From positions 73,363,022-73,427,021 of the forward strand of contig OV121081.1 in the NCBI GenBank assembly GCA_921293015.1: 64,000 nt of DNA, in the 5' to 3' direction. This document shows, piece after piece, positions 1-11,020 of the stretch. The stretch comes from Phorcus lineatus. Its lineage: Eukaryota > Mollusca > Gastropoda > Trochida > Trochidae. The position numbers were made by a program, and so were the translations under genes. Below the pieces are notes generated by a model. That model was not told the DNA's origin, searched no databases, and saw only the letters and a list, made by a program, of their open reading frames with translations. Numbering within the stretch: position 1 is the stretch's first letter; each line of letters starts with the position of its first letter.

Positions 1-3000
1 TGGTGCCAATCTGTACGTTTTCACATTGCTTTTAACAAATTAATGTGTTTAAGTAAGACTGATTGTTATCATATTATTGAGACTGGAGCACTAATAAAAC
101 TTTTACGTTTTGAAGAGAAAAAGATAGTGTGAGTCCTTCAACTGTCACTTCCAATATCAATATCACCAGCACAATGCACAGAAGAATTTGGTTAATGTCA
201 AATAATATTATCATAGTGGGAAACAGACCGAGTGGTTGTCAAAACCTTTTTATCTTGATCGATTATTGTTGATAACTACATGTGGTGATCAAAAAGTGTT
301 GTAAATATCGTCGCAACGTATCAAATTGTCATACAGAAAATTAACAGAAAATTAATTTCGGTTATAATTGTGTATGATATTCAATTCCGAAAACAGTTTT
401 TAAGAATTAAAGAAGACCCACATCATAAATTGTTACATGTTTGTATTTGTTCATAGACTAAACTTACTAACTGGTGAAGCGTACGGATGTGGTATCGCAT
501 AGTCGGTCCTAGCAATATTCAAATTAATGAGTTCGTCAGATTGGTTGTTTTCTGGGTCATAGACCGTCGAAGCATTATCAAATAATAATTTAAAGGTGCT
601 TGGTTAAAAGAATCTCTATGTACTATACGTGAGTCATTGCATAATATAATTAGTTTACTATTTCAATTATTTAGTGCTCAACAAGTCATATAGCTTCTTC
701 TTCGGTCACTTAGGTTCTGTCACGCTACACTTTTTGACTTCTACCTACGATCTTTTCCTGAATTGAAATTTCCTGAATTGAGCCAAATATTGCAGTTCAT
801 GCGAGACTAAACAAGATCTTACAATTGATTGGCTTGAAATTCTAGCATTTAGTTCAAACTAATGCATTTTCTAGTCCATCAGGATGCTTTCAAATTCAAG
901 TCCTTGATCATTAAATGAATAGAATATTTGTTATTGCGATGTTAATAGATTTTTTAATTAGTCGCAGTTTCGCTTGAGTGCTAAACGTATAGCGCTTAAT
1001 CATAATATAATATGCAACATATGAATCTCATTATGCTGACTGCAAACAAGCTTACCATAAACTATTCAAGAATGCTCCTGGTATAAAAGGCAAGTTACAC
1101 ACAGCTTGATCCCTAGACCATCTATTTAGTTGTAGTTTGTAGTAATCAATCAAGTTAAGCACGCTATGCACTCTTATTTCAAATAATCTCAAAATACACA
1201 GCACAATGCTTAAACTACTCTTAAAAAACATCTTTGTAACAAAAAAATTATATGACTATATATGCCTAATGCAGGAAAAGACATTTTTGCGAATTGTTTA
1301 AGCGCAATACTGTTTCGATCTAATTTTCTTGAAAGTTACATACAGACATGCCACATATAATACATCATAGAAAATATTGAAATTTGCAGAAAATTTGCCA
1401 AACAACAGTTTTGTCTGAAGTACAGAAGGTAGAGACAGCCAATTTGATTAAGTTAATATTACTGCACTGGTGGAGATTAAGGATCAATTGTTGCACAAAC
1501 AAAGGTTATTAACTGAATCTTTGCCAAACGTAATATCAACTGAACGCCCTGTTTGCAGATTGCTTGTTCCTGAAATAGTTTCCAATAAGCGCCCGCACAA
1601 GCAATGTTTTCAAATTAACATATGACTGCTGTTAAACACATCAAGATGCAAACTATTGACAATTCTAGATAAAGCTATTTTCCTTTTTATCAGCCTCAGG
1701 CCTCTATCATTCTTGGACGAAAGGTGCCTTTTATTCAACAGATTCGCAAAATTTCTTTTTATAACGATGGTAACTCCGACAATAATTCCCTTTCTTACGA
1801 CGAACATTGGAAAGATTGAAACCAAAACATCAAGCATAGCGGATGGGTAGATTTTAAAACTTTCTATTTTACAATTTGTAATTTTTATTCTTTAAACCTT
1901 CCATCAAATAACTAGTTGCAGATGAACTTTGAAATGTTATATTTTCTGGTGATGCATTGTGATGATCATTTGCATTGATATAATTATTGTACTCACTTGC
2001 AAAAAAACAAGTTGATCCATATGAAAATAATTACTTACCATTAACATATCTACGTGAATACGTTTAACATCATGAAAGTGAAGGCCGAGTTACATGAAGT
2101 GCATCAGCTTAATTACAAACCATCATGTTGGGTAATGCTGTAATGGTTTTGTTTCCTGCGATACCGAAAATAGAATTACTGACGTTTGCCAACTTTTGTT
2201 GAGTTCGGTATTATGCACGCAAAGGCAAAGTAAGCAGGCACTTCGAGATATAAAATAGCAATAATGTACTGTCTTTGTAGCTTGCTATGCATAACAGCTG
2301 TACAGCAGTGAGTTAATAATGGACGCTTCAATCAAGTGCGATTCTGTATTATCAACCCTTTTGATGATTAGAAGTGTTTTGCGGAACGTTAGAAACGTCA
2401 AAATAAACAATCACTTTGCATGAAGAAAAATTACTTTGGATTGTGCCACTCAAGAATGAATTGCACAGATAAAGACTATGATATACGGGATGGTTTGATA
2501 ACAATAAATGATAATGTGGATATTCAAAAGGCGCAAATTTCCACCCAGTCGTGCATCTTCAAGGCGCTACCAACATTATTACCCTGGTCTAACCCAAATT
2601 CACCTATGAGGTCCCAATCCTAAGTGTGGCAGGGAATCTCCTGTCAGTTCAATTAAACTTTCAGCTTATTCAACAATGACGCGGATAACCAATACATCCG
2701 GCAAGATGCGTACGATATTACTGAACTTCACTCATAGCAGTCAATTGCAACTGATTTATTATCTATGCACAGGACAACATGGCATGCTAGTGCCATACAC
2801 AAAAAGTCGAGCATCTTTACCCTTAACGTAAATATCTAAATCTAAATACGATAATCAAAAGTATTTATAGTGCTTCAAAATAGCTGGTAATTCCCTTCGT
2901 TTTAGGATAATAAAGTGGATGAAAGTTATTTGTGGAGGTATTTGTTGCCCAACACATCCTAACGTTTTCAGCTGATTGCAATATTTCACTGATAAATAAG

Positions 3001-4050
3001 TGTATATGTAGGTGATAAATTGGCTGCAGTTTCTGTGCTTACATAACGTGCCAGCGTTTAACGTGTTTTTTTTTCATCTGAAACATTATATATGTAACGA
3101 GAGCATTCCCCTTTAAGTAAAGCTGTAATGCTGCAATGCGTGATAATGGAATAGGATAAATCCACAAATGTAAGAAAATATTTTGATAATAAGTCCAATG
3201 AACGCTAGATTTTATTTTGCTAAGGCATCGTTAATATTTTCTGAATAAGAAAAGAGGACTTAAACACTATTTCTAATTAATATTCATAAAATAATTTAAC
3301 AGGTTTCCAGTTTAAAAAAAATATTTTATTTGCAGCATATTGGTCGGTGAATCCTGTTAGTTTTGATGTGTAAATTCCTGCAAATGAGATAAGTTAAATC
3401 GGACATTATTTCAATTCAACAAAAAGACTAAGATGTCTTCTGTAATTCAGTATTTTGGTTTTAGATAGAGTTAAAAAGTGCATATCTTGTCTAATTGGCA
3501 ATCTGTATTAGATGATTTAGATAAAATAACCTATAAGGAAAACTTCAAACTATGATACAAACAAGAAGGTCAATATAAACATAAGGCCAAGGTTTAATTG
3601 TCTATTCGGAAACGAGTAGTCGGCAAATGATTTCGTGTGTTAAAACAATTACGATTACAATTTACAAATATAGCGATTCATATTGGATGTTATTGCAATC
3701 ACTTGTACCATACTTACTGTATGACTCGAATCGTGTCTATTTAGGCATTCTTGTCGTAAACACAGTATAATATCTTTTATGTACTACTATTCGGTTTCCA
3801 TAAGCTACACGGAGACAATCAGTGGATATTTTAGCTCGTATATAGAGTTTTGTTTTAGATAATTGTTATCGTGTATGGTCGCTGCTATGAGACTCTGTAA
3901 CACATTTCAAATCAATAAAAATAAATGTGTAAAAAAATCTAACGTTTGACAAACGGTTTTAAACTCTTTACTAAGGTTATAATTCAAAACTGTCTGTTTT
4001 ACACTGTGATTTCTTTTCATTAACACATCGACATTGCGCAATGACATTTT
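1..4050. other. AT-rich DNA, no gene seen
   Basis: I see no coding region, RNA gene or recognisable transposon here. Open frames at 1656-1850 (+), 1610-1837 (-) and 2420-2623 (+) are 64 to 75 codons long, have no recognisable domain and are what chance gives in DNA of this composition. I found no clear paralogous block elsewhere in the window, so this may be the single-copy left flank of the duplicated region. Confidence 0.6.
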
Positions 4051-4621
4051 AATACACACCGTCTGGCCAAACCAAAATGTCTTAAACGCTTATAAACTCT
4101 GATAAATATATTTCAAAGGTAGAACAATGCAAAACACGTTTATTGAAGGGCAAAGAATGATTTTTGTCATTTATCTCAGTTGAAAATGTGACCACTTTTT
4201 AAAACGTAAATTTGCAATTGAAAACACGATACTGCAAGTGGTCTGATCTTCTTGCAATCTATTTCACACTTTCATATGTTTACAACATTTCCTTCACCTT
4301 TGAGGAATATGCCCAATTTAGACAGCAATTATTGCACTCTTTTGAATAAGGTTGAATGACCAATACAGAAGAGGAAATTAGTCGCATTACGTGGACTTTA
4401 GAACGTCTGTAATTCAAAAATTATAATCCGAACATATGTGATTTTTAAAGAGTGCAATTGAATATCGTTTAACTTTATCTTAGCTTCTAGAATTGATTAT
4501 TCTTTGTACAAAGGCCTGAGAATCATGAGACTGGATGTGGGTTTTTTTAAAACAATGATTTCGGTCATATAAATAATATCGGTAATAAATGTATCTATTG
4601 CAAAGGATTTGGAAAAAAAGG

Positions 4622-4686
<65 letters not shown>
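4622..4686. repeat. (TA)n microsatellite
   Basis: About 30 uninterrupted TA units lie inside unit 1. The matching place in unit 2 (about 15.3 kb) has no such tract, so it arose or expanded after the duplication. The open frame crossing it is an artefact of the repeat. Confidence 0.97.
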
Positions 4687-4689
<3 letters not shown>

Positions 4690-4692
<3 letters not shown>

Positions 4693-6480
4693 AAGGAGAA
4701 TAGGTTTCTCACGTGAAGGACAGTTATATATAAGAAAGAGTAAACATCGGATGGTTCTGACTGGATCAATCTTCTTTAATACAATACGATGAATTCATTT
4801 CGACCAGTGTATCGGTCTTTTCAAGTATGTTTGACAAATGAAAGTTTACACTTATTTATAAAAGGAACAAAACAATAAATTCATACATTCATATTTGTGA
4901 ATGGGTAATTGGTTAATCAGTCATTCGTTGCCAATCACGTAATAATTGCCTCAAGCACCCCTAATTGCAATAATGGCAATTTTGCTATCTTTCCTTTCTA
5001 CAAAGTTTATGCAAAGTCAGAAAATACAACCATTACTCTTGAAACAAAAGAGACATTTTTTATCAACAAGTTTTCTCCATCATTGAACTGTTAGCTCACA
5101 TTAGGAAGCGATTACTATTGTGATATATTGGATCATGAGTGTTTAATTGCACTTCTCGGTCCCATCAGTGATTAATGCAACATTGCAGAATGATCAACCC
5201 CGAACAACCCCATTGTGTTCGAGTCACACCCAATTAGTTCTTTTGCATTTAGTATGTTTTCTGCTAACGAATTGCCTTATGCAGTTTCCTCTTCATGGTG
5301 AAATGGCTTGGTTCTTTTCATTATTTAGTATCCTAAACGTTAACGCTAGTAAACGTTAAAATGCAGCTATATCTAGATCAATGTATTAATGACATATATA
5401 TTTAATTATTGGCTAATTGTGAAATATATGGCTTAAAAGTTCATATTCATGTTCATAATCAGAAAACGATGTTCTCTAGTACTTTGGCGTTGCTTTATTT
5501 TAGTAGCTTCGACTAAAATAATTTGAACATGTAATGTGGGTAGTAGAAGAGGTTGAGTGACTTTCTCTACACATATACAAAACGAAAGATTGTTCTTTAC
5601 TTGTGTTCTAATTCAATGTCCAACGTATTTTTTTCCATGGTTTTAATGCATAGTGTAAAATGAAAATGTTTTAAAAAAAGTACTTCTTCTGTAAAGCCCA
5701 ATATCATATTATAATAGTTATTTTCGGATTACAGATTATGCGAGGTTTCTTATGATATGATGTTTGAAAATGTATCCCTTTATATCGCACATTGATTGTT
5801 TGTACTCATTTTAAATGGAAATAATGTTCTAATGACACTTTTAGTTTCAACGATGATCGATTGTTCGATGACCAATGAGATGTATGGCCTGGCTCTCTGT
5901 ATCCCTAACATTTAGCATGTAACGTCTGCCGGTATTTGGGCCATTGATCTACCAGTAGGTCGAGAGGAGAGATGGAAACTAATGATGATTTATTGAAAAA
6001 AAACCTGAATAAATCTTCAGTTACAATGTGTCACTTGGTAACAATCTGACATTGGGTAATTGATATGAGATGTATGTGCATATTCCTGGGGATACAAAAC
6101 AACGTCTTTCGTTGAGCAATCCATAATAGGTTTGTACTTTGGCCTACGGTGAACATGAATGTACTTCCCATTAAGACAATTGGTTCAATTTTTCAACATT
6201 TTAAATATAGAGCCATATTCCTTTGTCTTACATATATTTAACTCATTTGGGTCAACGTTGTAAATTATGATGATGTCAGATTACTCAACCAGTGTTAAAA
6301 ATCAGGCGTTTGCATTATTTCCCTAGGCCTAAAGCAGTACATATTTTGCACTCTCATGAGTTTGTTATTGTTTACAATTTCAACATTGTAAGCCATTGTT
6401 TACTGTTTAATTGGTCACACACGTGTTTTTTTATGATGTAAGCGAGCTTGTTCTAAAGATGTCTGTGAGTTTCCTGACAA
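4690..6480. other. Non-coding part of unit 1
   Basis: I see no gene. The short frames at 4909-5094 and 5147-5359 (+) have no recognisable domains. Homology to unit 2 is not obvious here, so part of this may be an old insertion. Confidence 0.5.
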
Positions 6481-6490
6481 CCTCTGACAA

Positions 6491-6534
6491 GCTTCTACTT
6501 GTGGAGGTTTCCAGAAGTTAGAAGCTTCTAGAAG
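6491..6534 (+). promoter_or_regulatory. Clustered heat-shock elements
   Basis: The heat-shock factor site is a series of alternating nGAAn and nTTCn 5-mers. Three perfect, contiguous, alternating units are present: AGAAG (6520-6524), CTTCT (6525-6529) and AGAAG (6530-6534). A further TTTCC-AGAAG pair lies at 6508-6517, separated by 2 bp, and one isolated GCTTCT lies at 6491-6496. Three contiguous units are enough for trimeric HSF binding. The cluster ends 10 bp before a TATA box, the arrangement known from animal hsp70-class promoters. Activity is inferred; the motif is seen. Confidence 0.6.
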
Positions 6535-6544
6535 ACTAACGATC

Positions 6545-6551
6545 TATAAAA
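6545..6551 (+). promoter_or_regulatory. TATA box
   Basis: TATAAAA lies 10 bp downstream of the heat-shock cluster. An initiator-like TCAGATT sits at about 6580-6586, some 35 bp further on, which is a plausible transcription start distance. TATA-like strings are common in DNA this AT-rich; its placement after the heat-shock units is the reason to record it. Confidence 0.5.
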
Positions 6552-6581
6552 TGTATAAATGACAGAGAGCAGCAAATATTC

Positions 6582-6745
6582 AGATTCCTGTTGTTCTGAC
6601 AAAAAACTTTGCGATCGTTGTGCTGGCCCTTGTTATCCACCCTCATACACAACATCAAGCCTGTTTAATCTAACACTTACTTTCAAGACGACTGTAACCA
6701 ACTGCTGTGTTGACCAATGAAATTGGTGTATATGTTTTTGGTAAG
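6582..6745 (+). other. Candidate orphan first exon with splice donor
   Basis: Downstream of the heat-shock elements and TATA box is a leader of about 135 nt. An ATG at 6717 in a fair context (ACCAATGA) is followed by nine codons reading MKLVYMFLV, hydrophobic like the start of a signal peptide. Then come AG and a consensus donor, GTAAGT, at 6746-6751, so the exon would end in phase 2. I could not find a convincing second exon: 115 bp on, an inverted-repeat element begins, and possible acceptors near 8420 and 8450 lead quickly to stops. It could be the 5' end of a gene whose remainder lies beyond the window, a relic promoter carried by a duplication or transposon, or coincidence. No product can be named. 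Confidence 0.35.
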
Positions 6746-6860
6746 GTAAGTCTAACTCTTTTGATATTGTAATCATAAATCTGTATTAGCTTCCTGTTGC
6801 TATCTTTTTTATGATTTATTAAATTGATATAATCATATACTCAGTTGATTATGACCTTTC

Positions 6861-8006
6861 CCAGCAAACATGACTTTACTGTTGATAAAGGCCTACTGGC
6901 TATAGGTATCGAACCAGTACTGGTCAAGTATCGGCTTAACCGAAATGTGCCATTTAAAGCAGAATTGTATTGGCCCAGTACTGGATAATCGGTACAGGTG
7001 TACTATACTGGCACACTACCGGCATATCCCTCCCTGTCTTTATGCATTATGGGATATTTTAAAAGGGCCAGTACAGATAATATTGAGTGTACATACTGGC
7101 CCAGTACTGGTCAAATTCTGACATGGCACTTCCTGTTAGGGAATAATGGGTACTCTTTTCAAACTGTCGTTTGCTTTAACGAGATGACAAGAGAAGGCAA
7201 CACTCAAGTATCCTTTAAATGTGAGTTACAATTATGACGTCCAGATGAGTTAACTTAAGTTAGACAAGTCTTTGATGTATTCATTGCATGTATAGTATCT
7301 AACTTGCAATTGTATTTAGCTTTTACTACAATTGCTGCAGGTATATATTACTTATATGATTCTGTTTAAGATTTAAACAAATTCATTTCTTCAACTATCG
7401 TAGGTGACATTTGTTTTCACTGTAGTCCTATATGTTCAATATACTTGTTTTCCTTTTCTTTAGATAACATATTTTGTAGATCTTTTATATGAATGGCTCT
7501 ATAACATTTGCAAGCATTAAATTATATATTTTCAAAACTACCAATTTTTGGGAAGCAAAGTTCCATGCTTTAACTTTTTATGTATGTATATACTTTAAAG
7601 AAAGTTAGATTAACAATAAAAGAATGTACGGCTTAATAACAATGACTTTATCATTTCTTTTCTGAAAATTCGAACATGTATATTTACGGTTGGATGTATC
7701 AAAGTTACTGAAGAGTAATAGTCAAACTAAATAGTGCAAGTACTTGCATTGTTTTAGTTCTGGCGTAATACTGGGCCAGTACCGGCCCACAACGAGGCTA
7801 ACATAAACTGGGCCAGTATATGAAATGACACTGTTCCGGTACTGGCCTTTAATTGGCCCAATATTGGCCAAGTACCATAAGCCAGTCCCTCGCCAGATTG
7901 CAAGAATGTACAGGGTGAGTACTTCATGCCTGAATCGGGCCAGTTCTGGATGCCTTTATCAACCAGTACAGAGCCTGTATTGGCCCAGCAGGGTCATGTT
8001 TGCTGG
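6861..8006. mobile_element. Non-autonomous element with inverted ends and CCAGTACTGG palindromes
   Basis: The left end reads CCAGCAAACATGAC and the right end GTCATGTTTGCTGG, exact reverse complements 1.1 kb apart. Further in, GATAAAGGC on the left pairs with GCCTTTATC on the right, with about 20 extra bases in the right arm. Both subterminal regions are filled with GGCCAGTACTGG-like motifs. The palindrome CCAGTACTGG is perfect at 6914-6923, 6975-6984 and 7101-7110, and degenerate copies lie at 7750-7990. The middle (about 7240-7740) is plain AT-rich DNA. No transposase frame is present, and the frames at 6998-7237 and 7825-8052 are by-products of the repeats. No clear target duplication could be settled, so the superfamily is open. 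Unit 2 lacks this element. Confidence 0.7.
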
Positions 8007-8009
8007 TTT

Positions 8010-8689
8010 ATGTAATTGCAAATGCTATTTCTTTAGAAGGATCAAAAGTTAAGATGATTATCAACACATTCAGTAGTTTCTTAATAAAACCCATACACAT
8101 AGAAATTAGCACTATTTCAATATTGAATTTAAACATATATAAAAATTGCATAATGCACGCTTCAAAGGCACACATATATTTTTGAATATAGGCCTTGTTT
8201 TTCTGTGCAATTATGTACTGAGAGAAATCTGGCTTTCGACTCAAAAGCTATCACTTATTTTGCACCGAATGATAAAAGAAACAGCAAACGCTTTTAGTTA
8301 TAAGTCATCTTAATATGTCATTGATAATCTGTATACCTGTAATTCAACATTTATAATGCAAAGTAAATATTAAAGTATTATATTCATCCATAAACATCTA
8401 TACTTATTTTGAATGTTGCAGGTAATTGCTCTCACAACAACATCGCAGACCTTACCTTCTGCCAAAATCTGCACTGTGAAAATATTTTTTCAGATCTTGC
8501 CAAAATAGAATTAGTGACGACTTTGTCTGCCAGGAAGATGGTCTTGTTTGAGCTAAAATTATCTGTACACAGTAGGCTATATTGCAGCTGAATGCTTACG
8601 TATATGTACTTTCAACAATTGGTGAAATTATTGATAATGTTAAACATACTGGGGCACTATATCGCACTGTAACTCAACTTATTATAATC
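8010..8689. other. AT-rich DNA, no gene seen
   Basis: Short frames at 8000-8185, 8008-8244 (-) and 8409-8591 show no recognisable domain. A weak resemblance to about 17.4 kb (TACACAGTA) suggests the right half may belong to the duplicated unit. Confidence 0.45.
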
Positions 8690-9021
8690 AAGGCGATAAT
8701 GTGTATGCATTCTTGCCTTTGAAATAGAAAACTAATACGTCATTAAAGGGGGGTTCGGTGACCCGTACCGTACGCTGTATATGGAATAGGCTACGTGTAT
8801 AATCAATATGCTGATACCATGTGCAAGGAAAGGAAATTCTTTACACGGGTTAATGAGACATAATGAGATCATTCCCCTTCATTGGAACTCTATTATTACA
8901 TTCTTTGATGAAAGAATAAGTTCAATTGATCAATGGTGGTCATCAAATCAGAAGTTATATGTGGAATGTAGGATTGTTTTTAATGTTGATATTATTGTTG
9001 TACGAATAGAGGAACAAAATG

Positions 9022-9582
9022 TCTACAGCTGCATACCGAAAGTTTGTTCACTAATCACTGGTTCGTAGTGCAAATATCATGTAATTTGGGTTTAGTTTCG
9101 ACGTCAATAAAATAACTTCAACAAAACTGACAAAAGATCACCCATTGTCAATGTGTGAAATAGTCATTCTCGAACAGATTCAGGGATCGCCTGGTCTCTT
9201 GTGCAAATATTTTAATTTTGGCAAGATGGAAGAGAAAGAAGGGTTCATATTTTCGAAATTACGATTTCGTTAAATTTCGAATAAAATGTTCCACATCGAC
9301 TCTCTGAGAATAAAAACAGAACATTCATTTTGACTAAGTGCACAGGAACAAACATGACTTATTTTTAAAGCATTTGATACCTTATAAGGGTTTTTGTAAA
9401 TAAAAATAAAAATTAGTGTTTTCGAAATGTTTACCCCTGATCACTTCAATGACCTCCCAAAACTGTTACCATTATACGTTTCTCTTTCGCAGTGCTACGA
9501 TACCTCAACGAATCCCAAATTATATCATATTTGCACTAGTATACCCAGGTATGTGAACACACTTTTGGCATGTAGCTGTATG
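9022..9582 (+). mobile_element. Unnamed interspersed repeat, copy 1
   Basis: The piece beginning TACAGCTGCATACC at 9024 is found again at 62242-62731, in the same orientation, 53 kb away. Unit 2 lacks it: the flanks that enclose it here (GAGGAACAAAATG and TAGGCCAATG) are joined directly at 17810/17811. This is the signature of an insertion, about 561 bp long, with a possible 2-bp TG duplication. No coding capacity, terminal inverted repeat or pol III boxes are evident. It is likely a non-autonomous transposable element of unknown class. Confidence 0.6.
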
Positions 9583-10299
9583 TAGGCCAATGTAAATCTT
9601 AATTATCATTATCCGAGCTGTTTCGTTGACAGTGCTAATAGATATCAATTTTGATTCCAAGGAATAATACAGCTTGTACAGCTATTAGACCCACAAACAG
9701 TAGATTTACAATTTAGCCTGTGGTAATATCAGGGGACTTGGATTAAAATATGAAAAACAAACACGATATTCAATATAAAGCTGAAACATTTGGTAGCTTG
9801 AAGTCTCCTTAAACGGACTCGAATTATTTTAGTCTTTTAGGGAGTGGCATTCTTATTTCTCCGTGTCCATAATGAAGAAATGGGATATATATTATCGAAT
9901 GAAAATCGAATTAAGATACGTTTGATAAATAAGAATGTCGCACAATAAGAATTTTTCATCCACTTTAAAGAGAATTCAGTAAAATTAGTATACATGTAAG
10001 TGATTTGACATTTACTCCATGGTTAATTTGTTTGTAAATGGATGTGACGGTCGCATTGAGAACAGAGACACATGGTTTTAAATGTTTAAATGCATCTGCA
10101 TAACTACATGTAAATATCACTGAATTATACATGTATAATAAGCGTTAACTCCCGTTTGACTAAGTTGAGTAGACATCTTATAGCTATTCCAAGTAACTTT
10201 ATCATATAGCAATGAATGCTTGTTAGGTTCTTAGTTTGCCGTCAACATGCAGCCATTGAAGTTTGCGTGAGAGAATATAACAAGAGTAAAACGTTTTTC

Positions 10300-11020
10300 C
10301 GTACCTATATATAAAAGGCCCTTATGTAATGTAAACTTACATGTACATGTACCTTTTGGATGCTTATCTTTAACTTCTATCTCTTATCATGTTATTATGA
10401 AAATATATATTAATAAAATTATAACTATACATGTAATTAGTGAAATGAAAGATCAAACCTTGAATCAATTCAAAACATGCATCTGGCATCACGTGCATCT
10501 TATACACTGTACACAACTACACAAGAAAATCAAACTATTCATTGGTTAAATCTTGGCGAAAACATAAGCTGACAAAGATCCTGAACCAACATCAACATCT
10601 AATACAATATACATATAACTGTAAGAACAACAATGTTTTCAAAATCTTAACATTTATGTTAACAATAACTTGCTTTTATATATCAACAATCCTCAGTATC
10701 TAATTACTCTGTTCAGTGGACGGGTTTCTATTTGAATGAAAAGAAGATACTGTAAAGGCTCCATGAAACAGGTAATGACATATCAACCAGACGTTTTTGA
10801 AGCTTATCAATTCGAACATGCATTAAAGCAGTCATACTAATACATGGTCTGAATGTCTTATTTTACATGTTTCAAAATTGAGAGTTTTCTTCTCCATTTT
10901 CCCTATACTGTATTCAACAGTTGTGATTATCAAATGTAGAGCATAAAAAATTATGCCAACATGAACAAATTCTAAAATACAAATTGAAAGTAGAATCGTG
11001 TGAGAAATGTTCATAAAAGT
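10300..11020. other. AT-rich DNA, no gene seen
   Basis: No gene or recognised repeat. The frame at 10832-11014 (-) has no recognisable domain. It lies between two duplicated blocks of unit 1, but its own match in unit 2 is not clear by eye. Confidence 0.5.

Noticed and set aside
8808-9068. 86-codon frame with similar peptide words in unit 2 (HNEII-LH, IVFNVDI).
   Set aside because: The unit 2 copy has a stop and shifts, and the frame runs into the unnamed inserted repeat at 9022. The similarity is at DNA level.
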